A stretch of 7,269 nucleotides of DNA, taken from Lentisphaeria bacterium (GTDB taxonomy: Bacteria > Verrucomicrobiota > Lentisphaeria > Oligosphaerales > Oligosphaeraceae). The stretch is taken from the NCBI GenBank assembly GCA_016287975.1, contig JAEEXV010000364.1, forward strand, positions 1 to 7,269. Reading direction: 5' to 3'. The position numbers and the translations under genes were made by a program. The notes under the pieces were generated by a model that had not been told where the DNA came from, searched no databases, and saw nothing but the letters and a program-made list of their open reading frames with translations. Shown here in pieces: positions 1 to 6,826 of this stretch. How positions within the stretch are numbered: position 1 is the first letter of the stretch; every line of letters begins with the position of its first letter.

Positions 1-1424
1 CCGTGATGGGCGAGAACCTGGTTCTCAACATGGAGCGCAACGGCTTCACCGTCGCGGTCTTCAACCGCCACACGGAGAAGGTGGACGCCTTCGTGAACGG
101 CCGCGGCGCAGGCAAGAAGTTCATCGGGTGCCATTCGATCGAGGAACTCTGCGCGAACCTCGAATCCCCGCGCCGCATCATGATGATGATCAAGGCGGGC
201 AAGGCGGTCGACGAGATGATCGAGAAACTGGTTCCGCATCTGGCGCCAGGCGACATCCTCATCGACGGCGGCAACAGCTTCTACCAGGACACCATCCGCC
301 GCACCAACGACCTGGCGGCGAAGGGCATCCGCTTCATCGGCACGGGCGTCTCGGGCGGCGAGGAAGGCGCGCTGCTCGGGCCGTCGATCATGCCTGGCGG
401 AAACGCCGAGGCGTGGCCGTATGTGAAGCCCGTCTTCCAGGCGATCTCGGCCAAGGTCGCGGGCGGCGTCCCCTGCTGCCAGTGGGTCGGAGACAACGGC
501 GCGGGCCACTATGTCAAGATGGTCCACAACGGCATCGAATACGGCGACATGCAGATGATCTGCGAGGCCTACTGGCTGATGAAGCAGATCCTCGGGCTCG
601 ACGCCAAGCAGCTCCACGAGGTCTTCGCGAAGTGGAACGAGGGCGAACTCAACAGCTACCTCATCGAAATCACCAGCGAGATCTTCACCAAGACCGATCC
701 CGAGACTGGCAAGCCCGTCGCCGACATCATCCTCGACACCGCAGGCCAGAAGGGCACCGGCAAGTGGACGAGCCAGGGCGCGCTCGACCTGGGCGCCCCC
801 GCCCCGACCGTCGCCGAGGCCGTCTTCGCCCGCTGCCTCTCCGCCATCAAGGAAGAGCGCGTCGCCGCCTCCAAGATCATCCAGGAGGACGACCTGGCCG
901 TCTTCAACGGCGACAAGGACGCCTTCATCGAGGCCGTCCGCCAGGCCCTCTACGCCTCCAAGATCTGCTCCTACGCGCAGGGCTTCCAGATGCTGCGCCT
1001 CGCCGCGAAGGAATACAACTGGGATCTCCACTACGGCGAGATCGCGCTTTTGTGGCGCGGCGGCTGCATCATCCGCGCGACCTTCCTTGAAAAGATCAAG
1101 GAGGCCTTCGACAAGAACCCCGCCCTCGACAACCTGCTGCTGGACGACTTCTTCAACGCCGCCATCGCGCGCTGCCGCAAGGCGTGGCGCCAGGTGGTGT
1201 CTCAGGCGGTGCTTTCGGGCGTGCCCGTGCCCGCCTTCTCCTCGGCGCTGGCCTACTACGACGGGCTGCGCTCCGCGTGCCTGCCCGCGAACCTGCTGCA
1301 GGCGCAGCGCGACTACTTCGGCGCGCACACCTACGAGCGCGTCGACAAGCCGCGCGGGCAGGTCTTCCACACCGAGTGGACCGAGAACAGCGGCAAGACC
1401 GTCGCGGGCACCTACAACGCATAG
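1..1424 (+). CDS. gnd: 6-phosphogluconate dehydrogenase (decarboxylating), 5'-truncated by window edge
   Basis: Oxidises and decarboxylates 6-phospho-D-gluconate to ribulose 5-phosphate with NAD(P)+; cytosolic, oxidative pentose phosphate pathway. The window opens inside the N-terminal dinucleotide motif: the first codons read V-M-G-E-N-L, matching AVMGxNL, so the GTG at 3 is internal and about a dozen codons are missing. Counting from that V: FNR at 20-22 (the NADP 2'-phosphate loop in this family), the substrate-binding stretch GVSGGEEGALLGPSIMPGG at 115-133, and GHYVKMVHNGIEYGDMQ with catalytic Lys172, Asn176 and Glu179. KGTGKWTSQGALDLG follows, then the C-terminal QRDYFGAHTYER tail that reaches the partner subunit. 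The 473 visible residues make the whole protein slightly longer than the 468-residue E. coli enzyme, mainly through a short C-terminal tail. No frameshift is seen. A LarA-like gene follows after 90 nt. Family is near certain; cofactor preference is not settled. Confidence 0.97.
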   Translation, partial: VMGENLVLNMERNGFTVAVFNRHTEKVDAFVNGRGAGKKFIGCHSIEELCANLESPRRIMMMIKAGKAVDEMIEKLVPHLAPGDILIDGGNSFYQDTIRRTNDLAAKGIRFIGTGVSGGEEGALLGPSIMPGGNAEAWPYVKPVFQAISAKVAGGVPCCQWVGDNGAGHYVKMVHNGIEYGDMQMICEAYWLMKQILGLDAKQLHEVFAKWNEGELNSYLIEITSEIFTKTDPETGKPVADIILDTAGQKGTGKWTSQGALDLGAPAPTVAEAVFARCLSAIKEERVAASKIIQEDDLAVFNGDKDAFIEAVRQALYASKICSYAQGFQMLRLAAKEYNWDLHYGEIALLWRGGCIIRATFLEKIKEAFDKNPALDNLLLDDFFNAAIARCRKAWRQVVSQAVLSGVPVPAFSSALAYYDGLRSACLPANLLQAQRDYFGAHTYERVDKPRGQVFHTEWTENSGKTVAGTYNA

Positions 1425-1433
1425 GCGCTTCCA

Positions 1434-1477
1434 GGCGCGGCATCCAGGCGGCGTGCGGCCGTCCAGGGTGCCGCGTC
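1434..1477 (+). terminator. GC-rich hairpin just after gnd (possible terminator or intercistronic structure)
   Basis: Ten bases after the gnd stop, 1434-1445 pairs with 1466-1477: twelve contiguous pairs, two of them G-U. After an A-A mismatch the stem continues with two G-C pairs and, past a one-base bulge, CGGC (1449-1452) with GCCG (1458-1461), closing on a 5-nt loop. This is the strongest fold I found between genes. No run of T follows, so it is not a classical intrinsic terminator; it could instead protect the gnd 3' end or attenuate transcription before the next gene. Structure is seen; role is inferred. Confidence 0.4.
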
Positions 1478-1479
1478 CG

Positions 1480-1491
1480 CGTGTGAACACG
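1480..1491. promoter_or_regulatory. Short inverted repeat upstream of the LarA-like gene (possible operator)
   Basis: CGTGT-GA-ACACG is a perfect 5-bp inverted repeat with a 2-nt spacer, ending 23 nt before the start codon at 1515. Its symmetry and position could suit a repressor site, but it is short, no regulator gene is adjacent, and no clear -35/-10 pair is visible around it. Confidence 0.2.
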
Positions 1492-1514
1492 AGGCAAAAC
1501 ATCAGGCGAATTCC

Positions 1515-2804
1515 ATGAGCATCTACGTCAAGGAAGGGTCGGCGACGACCGCGATTTCGGATGAGCGTCTGCGGGAGCTGGTCAAGGAGACCATCGCGAA
1601 GAGCGGGAAGAAACTGAGGCGGCTGCTGCTGCTGCCGCCTGACCACACGCGGCTCAATTCGCGGGCGGGGCGGATCACGGAGATGATCTGGGAGGAATAC
1701 CACGACCAGTGCCAGATCGACATCATGCCCGCGCTGGGGACGCACAGCGCGATGAACGACGCGCAGCTGGAGATGATGTTCGGCAAGCGGATTCCGAAGA
1801 GCCTCTTCAAGGTGCACGACTGGCGCAACGGCGTGGTCACCCTGGGCAAGGCCTCCTCGGAGCTGCTCAGGGAACTCTCGGGCGGCAAGCTGGACTACGA
1901 GGTGCAGGTGCAGGCGGACAAGATCCTCTTCGAGGACTACGACCTGATCCTCTCGATCGGCCAGGTGGTGCCGCACGAGGTCGTCGGCCTCGCCAACTAC
2001 ACCAAGAACATCATGGTGGGCGTGGGCGGCTCCGACATGATCAACAAGTCGCATTTCCTGGGCGCGGTCTCCAACATGGAGAAGATCATGGGACACGCGG
2101 ATTCGCCGGTGCGCCGCCTCTACAACTACGGCGTCGACACCTTCCTCGCCGACCGCCCCATCGTCTACATGCAGACGGTCATGGCGCGGGACGAGGCGAC
2201 TGGCCAGATGGCGATGCGCGGATTCTTCTCGGGCACGGGCGCGGACGCCTTCAACGCGGCGGCGAAACTCTGCGTCGAGACCAACCTGGTGCTGCTGGAC
2301 AAGCCGCTCAGGAAGGTGGTCGTCTTCCTCGACCCCGACGAGTTCAAGAGCACCTGGCTCGGCAACAAGGCCATCTACCGCACCCGCATGGCGATCGCCG
2401 ACGACGGCGACCTCATCATCCTCGCGCCAGGCCTGAAGGAGTTCGGCGAGGATCCGCAGATCGACAAGCTCGTCCGCAAATACGGCTACAAGGGCACGCC
2501 GCACACGCTGCAGGCGGTCAAGGAGAACCAGGACATCCGCGACAACCTCGGCGCCGCCGCGCACCTGATTCACGGCTCCTCCGAGGGCCGTTTCCGCATC
2601 ACCTACTGCCCCGGGCCTGGTGTCACCAGGGCCGAGATCGAGTCGGTCGGCTTCGAGTACGGCGACCTCGACGCGATGCTCGCCAAATACCATCCCGAGC
2701 AGCTCAAGGACGGCTTCCACACCATCGACGGCGAGGAGATCTTCTACATCAGCAACCCCGCCCTCGGCCTCTGGGCCCTCCGCAAGAACTTCCAGGAGGG
2801 CTGA
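1515..2804 (+). CDS. LarA-superfamily nickel-pincer-dependent hydroxyacid racemase/epimerase (DUF2088)
   Basis: Cytosolic LarA-type enzyme: members invert the configuration of the carbon bearing the hydroxyl in 2-hydroxyacids by hydride transfer, using a nickel-pincer nucleotide bound to an active-site lysine. Visible residues match L. plantarum LarA closely: D43-H-T-R46 (LarA D72/R75), GTH with His77 (H108), His154 (H174), Lys164 (K184) and His180 (H200). The spacings 154-164-180 are exactly those of 174-184-200. The 429-residue length is normal, and the N-terminal half carries the DxTR/GTH motifs. The start at 1515 has only a weak AGG eight bases upstream (1504-1506), but the protein start looks natural. 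The superfamily includes lactate and malate racemases and D-gluconate 2-epimerase. Between gnd and a KDG-type kinase, an aldonate such as gluconate/mannonate is the most attractive substrate, but this is inferred. The LarB, LarC and LarE cofactor genes are not in the window. Confidence 0.92.
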   Translation: MSIYVKEGSATTAISDERLRELVKETIAKSGKKLRRLLLLPPDHTRLNSRAGRITEMIWEEYHDQCQIDIMPALGTHSAMNDAQLEMMFGKRIPKSLFKVHDWRNGVVTLGKASSELLRELSGGKLDYEVQVQADKILFEDYDLILSIGQVVPHEVVGLANYTKNIMVGVGGSDMINKSHFLGAVSNMEKIMGHADSPVRRLYNYGVDTFLADRPIVYMQTVMARDEATGQMAMRGFFSGTGADAFNAAAKLCVETNLVLLDKPLRKVVVFLDPDEFKSTWLGNKAIYRTRMAIADDGDLIILAPGLKEFGEDPQIDKLVRKYGYKGTPHTLQAVKENQDIRDNLGAAAHLIHGSSEGRFRITYCPGPGVTRAEIESVGFEYGDLDAMLAKYHPEQLKDGFHTIDGEEIFYISNPALGLWALRKNFQEG

Positions 2805-2844
2805 TTGCCCAATTCCCTTTCCATCCTCCCCTTTCCCCCATCTA

Positions 2845-2871
2845 TCCCTTAAATCCCTTAAATCCCTGAAA
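2845..2871 (+). repeat. 9-bp tandem microrepeat in a pyrimidine-rich leader
   Basis: Three consecutive 9-base units, TCCCTTAAA (2845-2853), TCCCTTAAA (2854-2862) and TCCCTGAAA (2863-2871), end directly at the ribosome binding site of the kinase gene. The preceding 40 bases are almost all C and T. The tract lies wholly inside the 81-nt gap between the LarA-like gene and the kinase, and its composition is unlike anything else in the window. It may be part of the 5' untranslated region; no function is evident. Confidence 0.7.
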
Positions 2872-2872
2872 A

Positions 2873-2878
2873 AAGGAG
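2873..2878 (+). promoter_or_regulatory. Ribosome binding site of the PfkB kinase
   Basis: AAGGAG, seven bases before ATG 2886, directly abutting the last 9-bp repeat unit. It fixes the kinase start and means that gain or loss of repeat units would alter the leader without moving the site relative to the start codon. Confidence 0.85.
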
Positions 2879-2885
2879 ACTTCCC

Positions 2886-3965
2886 ATGGCACTGCAGTTC
2901 CGTGAAGACGCCAAATACGCGATGCTGGTCCCGACCAGCATGGGCATCCGCCTGACCCCCGCCGAGGGGCAGCCGTTCCACTGCTCGACCAACTTCCTGA
3001 TGCAGGTGACGTCCGCCGAGACCAACGTCGCCAGCGTCCCGTCGTTCCTGGGCATGCCAGTGAAGGTGCTGACCGCCTTCGTGAAGGACAGCCCGATCGC
3101 GCGCATGATCAAGGACAACCTCGCGGGGCGCCACATGGACTACGAGGGGCCTGAGTTCGAGCAGGGCGGCCCGTGGGGCTTCCGCCACCAGTTCAACCTC
3201 GCCGATTCGGGCTACGGCTCCCGCGGGCCGCGGGTCCAGAACGACCGTGCAGGCGAAGTCGGCCGCGAACTGGACACCAAGTACTTCGACCTGGAGCGCA
3301 TCTTCGGCGCCGAAGGCGTCAAGATCGTCCACCTCTCTGGCCTGATCGGCGCGCTCTCCCCCAAGACCAGCAAGTTCTGCCTGGACATCGCGCGCGCCGC
3401 GAAGAAGCACGGCAGCAAGATCTCCTTCGACCTCAACTACCGCGCCTCCTTCTGGAAGGGCCGCGAGCAGGAGCTCCACGACATCTTCTCCGAGATCGCG
3501 GGCATCGCGGACGTGCTGGTCGGCAACGAGGAGGACTTCCAGCTGTGCCTGGGCATCCAGGGCCCCGAGGCAGGCGGCAAGGACATCGCCGCGAAGATCG
3601 ACTCCTTCAAGGAGATGGTCAACCGCGTCAAGGCCGCCTACCCGAAGGCCACCGCCTTCGCGACCACCCTCCGCGAGGTCGTCAACGCCAACTGCCACCG
3701 CTGGGGCGCCATCACCAACATCGACGGCGAATGGCAGACCGTGATGCCGCGTGAGATCCGCGTCCTCGACCGCATCGGCGGCGGCGACGGCTTCGTCGGC
3801 GGCTTCCTCTACGCCATGCTGAAGGGCTGGGAGCCCGAGAAGTGGATCCAGTTCGGATGGGCCACTGGCGCGCTCGCCACCACCTTCCTCACCGACTACG
3901 GCCAGCCCGCCGACGAGGAGCAGGTCTGGAGCATCTGGGGCGGCAACGCCCGCGTGAAGCGGTAG
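2886..3965 (+). CDS. PfkB-family sugar kinase, 2-keto-3-deoxygluconate kinase-like
   Basis: ATP-dependent cytosolic kinase of the ribokinase/PfkB superfamily, 359 residues (typical length). The nucleotide-binding C-terminal signature is DRIGGGDGFVGGF at 295-307, with Asp301 the expected catalytic base. The GGGD form is common in KDG kinases, whereas most PfkB enzymes have GAGD. The central stretch FDLNYRASFW (181-190), followed by a NEED motif at 214-217, is also typical of KDG-kinase-like proteins. The N-terminal motif that usually starts GG before AxxNVA is TSAETNVAS here (42-50), so the glycine pair is replaced. The start is supported by AAGGAG seven bases upstream. A KDG kinase would make KDPG and would fit a LarA-type epimerase supplying mannonate/gluconate. 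A fructokinase or another aldonate kinase remains possible. Family is secure; substrate is moderate. Confidence 0.9.
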   Translation: MALQFREDAKYAMLVPTSMGIRLTPAEGQPFHCSTNFLMQVTSAETNVASVPSFLGMPVKVLTAFVKDSPIARMIKDNLAGRHMDYEGPEFEQGGPWGFRHQFNLADSGYGSRGPRVQNDRAGEVGRELDTKYFDLERIFGAEGVKIVHLSGLIGALSPKTSKFCLDIARAAKKHGSKISFDLNYRASFWKGREQELHDIFSEIAGIADVLVGNEEDFQLCLGIQGPEAGGKDIAAKIDSFKEMVNRVKAAYPKATAFATTLREVVNANCHRWGAITNIDGEWQTVMPREIRVLDRIGGGDGFVGGFLYAMLKGWEPEKWIQFGWATGALATTFLTDYGQPADEEQVWSIWGGNARVKR

Positions 3966-3980
3966 GCGGCGGCCGCACGC

Positions 3981-4006
3981 TTCGGAGGGGGGGGATGCTA
4001 TCCGAA
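3981..4006. promoter_or_regulatory. Inverted repeat enclosing a G8 tract before the AlbA/HATPase gene
   Basis: TTCGGA (3981-3986) and TCCGAA (4001-4006) form a perfect 6-bp inverted repeat. The 14-nt spacer begins with eight consecutive G (3987-3994). It ends 29 nt before the start codon at 4036, in the 70-nt gap after the kinase stop. It could be an operator, a small hairpin, or a slippage-prone tract that tunes expression. No convincing -35/-10 pair is seen. Structure is seen; role is inferred. Confidence 0.3.
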
Positions 4007-4035
4007 TAGACGACGCCGCAGCAGGAGAACAGGCC

Positions 4036-5658
4036 ATGAATGGACAACTTCAGGAATTGGCGCAGGCGCTGATGCTTGGCGAGGATTCCATGGTGGAGTT
4101 CAAGGCGTTGTCATTCCGAGGGGGGAAGGTCTCCGCTCCGTCCAGAAACGATATGGCGGACGAATTGGCGGCGATGGCAAATGCGTATGGGGGGATTATG
4201 GTTCTGGGAGTGGAGGACAAGGTCAAGGCGGTATGCGGCATTCCACTGGAGCATCTGGACCAGGCGGAGGAGTGGATTCGTTCGATTTGCAATAATTCCA
4301 TTTCACCGCAGTTGTTCTGCAGCATTCGAAAACTGAATGTGGCGACGACGGCTGGCAAAATGAAGGCCGTCATTCGAATGGATATTCCTCGGAGCCTGTT
4401 TGTCCATCAGAGTCCAGGCGGATATTTTCAGCGGCTGGGAAGTTCCAGACGCCGAATGTCTCCAGAGGTCCTGGCGCGGTTGTTCCAGCAGCGCAGCCAG
4501 GCGCGGCTGATCCGCTTTGACGAGAGCATCGTGGAGACAGCACCTGCGGATTGCTTGACGCAGGAGCTGTGGCGGCGGTTCAAGACGCCGTTTTCGCCTG
4601 CCGACGACATGGAGTTCCTTTTGAAGATGAAGTTGCTCGCCAAAAACGAGAATCAGCAGACGCATCCAACGATCAGCGGGCTTCTGATGGCCTCGGAGCA
4701 CCCGGAGGAACATCTTCCGAATGCCTTCATCCAGGCGGTCGCCTATCGGGGCGTGGAGCGAAACGCGATGCAACAACTGGATGCCGAGGACATTGTTGGC
4801 CCGCTCGATGTGCAAATCCAACGGGCCTGCCAGTTTGTTCGGCGCAATATGCGGGTGTTGGCCTACAAGGCACCAGGACGCGTGGATGCGCCCCAGTATT
4901 CCATGGCGGCCATCTTCGAGGCGGTGGTCAATGCCGTGGCGCATCGCGACTACTCCATTTACGGCGCGAAGATTCGTCTGCAGATGTTTGACGACCGCCT
5001 GGAACTGTATTCGCCTGGCACAATCCCGAACACGATGACCATCGACACGATGCCGTTGCGGCAATACTCGCGTAACGAACTCCTGACCAGCCTGCTCGCA
5101 CGCTGCACCTTGCCGTCGGGAAACGGATTCTCCGAACGTGCCGCCATTATGGACAAGCGCGGCGAGGGCATTCCCATCATCCTCTCGGAAAGCGCCAGGC
5201 TGTCCGGGAAGAAACCGCAGTTTCAACTGCTGGACGATGAACTTCTTCTCACCATCTACCCGATTCTCGACATCCATCCTGCCACTCATGTGCCTCTTTC
5301 CACCGAACAAGATTCTGGGAAAACCGCACAAGTAACCGAACAAGTTCCCAGGAAAACCGAACAAGTCCCCAGGAAAACCGAACAAGTTCCCAGGAAAACC
5401 GAACAAGTTCCCAGGAAAACCGAACAAGTTCCCAGGAAAACCGAACAAGCAACCGAACAAGTGCGGAGGCTTTTGCGTTGCCTGGGGGAGGAATGCCTGA
5501 CGAGCAGGGAGTTGATGGATCGCCTGAAGTTAGGGAGCAGGAGCCATTTTCAGCGTCATTATCTGAAGCCAGCCTTGGAGTCGGGCATGGTTGAGATGAC
5601 GGAGGCGTCTTCGCCGAATTCACCGTTGCAGCGCTATCGGCGGAAGTCCACGAGATGA
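4036..5658 (+). CDS. AlbA_2 (Schlafen-like) / HATPase (RecG-C-like) protein with TEQVPRK repeats and C-terminal winged helix
   Basis: 540 residues in three parts. Residues about 12-130 form an AlbA_2/Schlafen-type putative nucleic-acid-binding domain: EFK at 21-23, DELAAMANAYGG at 42-53, then LGVED at 57-61. Residues about 285-410 form a GHKL-type ATP-binding domain: EAVVNAVAHRDYS at 295-307 (N-box Glu295/Asn299), FDDRLELYSPG at 318-328, RGEGIP at 375-380. A repeat linker (423-476) leads to a winged-helix-like end (about 477-535) with SRSHFQRHYLKPALESGMVEMT, as found at the C-terminus of Fic-like and RecG-like regulators. The start has AGGAG eight bases upstream. The family is usually annotated as ATP-binding or putative transcriptional regulator, with no settled substrate. 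Lower GC and more A/T-ending codons than its neighbours suggest transfer. It ends 6 nt before the oxidoreductase, so the two may be co-translated. Confidence 0.9.
   Translation: MNGQLQELAQALMLGEDSMVEFKALSFRGGKVSAPSRNDMADELAAMANAYGGIMVLGVEDKVKAVCGIPLEHLDQAEEWIRSICNNSISPQLFCSIRKLNVATTAGKMKAVIRMDIPRSLFVHQSPGGYFQRLGSSRRRMSPEVLARLFQQRSQARLIRFDESIVETAPADCLTQELWRRFKTPFSPADDMEFLLKMKLLAKNENQQTHPTISGLLMASEHPEEHLPNAFIQAVAYRGVERNAMQQLDAEDIVGPLDVQIQRACQFVRRNMRVLAYKAPGRVDAPQYSMAAIFEAVVNAVAHRDYSIYGAKIRLQMFDDRLELYSPGTIPNTMTIDTMPLRQYSRNELLTSLLARCTLPSGNGFSERAAIMDKRGEGIPIILSESARLSGKKPQFQLLDDELLLTIYPILDIHPATHVPLSTEQDSGKTAQVTEQVPRKTEQVPRKTEQVPRKTEQVPRKTEQVPRKTEQATEQVRRLLRCLGEECLTSRELMDRLKLGSRSHFQRHYLKPALESGMVEMTEASSPNSPLQRYRRKSTR
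5302..5463 (+). repeat. In-frame 21-bp tandem repeats encoding TEQVPRK
   Basis: Five 21-bp units at 5335-5439 encode five perfect TEQVPRK copies (residues 434-468). At DNA level they are identical apart from one silent T-to-C change in the Val codon of the second unit. A decayed 21-bp copy (TEQDSGK, 5302-5322) and a 12-bp TAQV piece (5323-5334) precede them. TEQA (5440-5451) and TEQV (5452-5463) follow. Near-identity at synonymous sites points to recent amplification of a TEQV-type linker. Unit number can change without breaking the frame, so the linker between ATPase and winged helix could vary in length between strains. Confidence 0.95.
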
Positions 5659-5663
5659 GGGAG
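5657..5663 (+). promoter_or_regulatory. Ribosome binding site overlapping the preceding stop; start of the oxidoreductase ambiguous
   Basis: GAGGGAG overlaps the TGA of the AlbA/HATPase gene (5656-5658). The ATG at 5665 lies only one base after this motif (four after its GAGG part), whereas the ATG at 5674 lies ten bases after it and begins MDKIRLAMVGAG, a more typical Gfo/Idh start. The later ATG may be the true start. Either way the layout suggests translational coupling. Confidence 0.5.
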
Positions 5664-5664
5664 C

Positions 5665-6798
5665 ATGGGTAGCATGGACAAGATACGTCTGGCGATGGTG
5701 GGCGCGGGGCGCCGCGGGAGGTCGATGTTCACGCGGATCGGGCGTCGTCCGCAGGTGGATCCAGTGGCGGTCTGCGAATTGGACGCGGATTTCTGGAACC
5801 GTCCGCAGCAGGGTGCCTCGAAGAGCATGTCGGAGGAGTTCCCGACGGTGAAGTTGTTCGGGGACTTCGAGGCGATGCTGTCGGACGGCGGCTTCGACGT
5901 GCTGCTGGTGGAGACGCCCGCGTACTGCCATGCGGAGTTCTGCGCGAAGGCGCTGTCGGCGGGCGTCCATGTCTACAGCGACATCCCGAGCGTCGCCTCG
6001 CTGCAGGAGGCGGATCTGCTGTGGCGCGCGCAGACGCAGTCGAAGGCGATGCTGATGACGGGGGCCACCACCATGGGGTGGGGCTTCGTGCTGGCGCTGC
6101 AGGATCTGCACCGCCAGGGCTTCCTGGGGCGGCTGTCGGCGCTGGAGGCCGAATATATCCATGACGTGCGCTATCTCTGGGAGGCGACGCCGTGGCGGAA
6201 GCCAGGGGCGGGCGGGCGCACCGCGCTGACCTATTGCACGCACGGTCTGGGGCCGCTGCTCTCGATTCTGGACGAGGATCTCAAGACGGTCACGGGCTTC
6301 ACCTCGGGGAGCCGTGTGACGGACATTCCCGAGGCGCACGATGTCTGCACCGCGATCTACCACACGGCCTCGGGCATCATGGTGCGCCAGACCAACAGTT
6401 TCATCAACGCCTGCAAGACTGGCCACCACTCCTTCCGTGTGTACGGCTCGGCGGGCTATTTCGAGCATCTCTCCCAGCGCGGCAGCCGCCCTGAACTGAC
6501 AGGCTTCTCCAGCGAGAAACTCTACGCGGCGCACAACTACACCGAACTGCCCGTCGGCTTCCAGGCCGACGGGGGGACCGACGCCTCTGGCCATGGCGGC
6601 GCGGATTCCTACATCTGGGGGCTCTTCGAGAAGACCCTGCTGGAGGGCGGCGGGCGCGCCCCCATCGATCTCAAGGCGGGCCTCCGCATGACCATCCCTG
6701 GCATCTACGCCGACCGTTCCGTGCGGCTGGGCGGCGTCCGCCAGGTCATCCATTATCCTTGGGACGCCGACTGGGAGGAGCACAAGGCGGAGTTCTGA
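5665..6798 (+). CDS. Gfo/Idh/MocA-family NAD(P)-dependent oxidoreductase, GH109-like
   Basis: Cytosolic Rossmann-fold oxidoreductase, 377 residues (374 if the ATG at 5674 is used). The N-terminal NAD(P) motif is GAGRRG (13-18), with the acidic end of the second strand at VAVCELD (34-40) and TPAYCHAEF at 84-92. The usual EKP motif, whose Lys contacts substrate and cofactor, is replaced by SDIPS (105-109), so the key lysine is missing. The C-terminal part carries CTHGLGP (191-197) and, later, HGGADSYIWGLFE. These resemble the THGLGP and HGGMD signatures of GH109 and related sugar-active Gfo/Idh proteins. There is no signal peptide or Tat motif, unlike many exported GH109 proteins. It begins 6 nt after the AlbA/HATPase gene and is followed after 28 nt by a glutamine amidotransferase. 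Substrate is unknown; a sugar or amino sugar derivative is a reasonable guess. Family is secure. Confidence 0.93.
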   Translation: MGSMDKIRLAMVGAGRRGRSMFTRIGRRPQVDPVAVCELDADFWNRPQQGASKSMSEEFPTVKLFGDFEAMLSDGGFDVLLVETPAYCHAEFCAKALSAGVHVYSDIPSVASLQEADLLWRAQTQSKAMLMTGATTMGWGFVLALQDLHRQGFLGRLSALEAEYIHDVRYLWEATPWRKPGAGGRTALTYCTHGLGPLLSILDEDLKTVTGFTSGSRVTDIPEAHDVCTAIYHTASGIMVRQTNSFINACKTGHHSFRVYGSAGYFEHLSQRGSRPELTGFSSEKLYAAHNYTELPVGFQADGGTDASGHGGADSYIWGLFEKTLLEGGGRAPIDLKAGLRMTIPGIYADRSVRLGGVRQVIHYPWDADWEEHKAEF

Positions 6799-6812
6799 CG
6801 GGGGCGTTGCAG

Positions 6813-6819
6813 AAGGAGG
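6813..6819 (+). promoter_or_regulatory. Strong ribosome binding site of the amidotransferase
   Basis: AAGGAGG lies seven bases before ATG 6827, in the 28-nt gap after the oxidoreductase stop. It is the best Shine-Dalgarno match in the window and fixes the start so that Cys is residue 2, as an Ntn amidotransferase requires. Confidence 0.88.
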
Positions 6820-6826
6820 CAAGGCG

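Noticed and set aside
3..8. GTG or ATG at the left edge as the true start of gnd
   Set aside because: These codons match the inner V-M-G of the conserved dinucleotide-binding motif, so the real start is upstream of the window.
1709..2869. Forward open frame of 386 codons overlapping the LarA-like gene
   Set aside because: Low-complexity Arg/Gly/Pro/His translation in an alternative frame; the LarA frame carries all the conserved residues.
4303..5460. Reverse-strand open frame (385 codons) beginning with FGFPGNL repeats
   Set aside because: The repeats are just the antisense reading of the TEQVPRK units, and the rest lacks family motifs while the + strand reads as a complete AlbA/HATPase protein.
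5302..5463. CRISPR array
   Set aside because: The 21-bp units are directly contiguous, with no unique spacers, and lie in frame inside a coding sequence.
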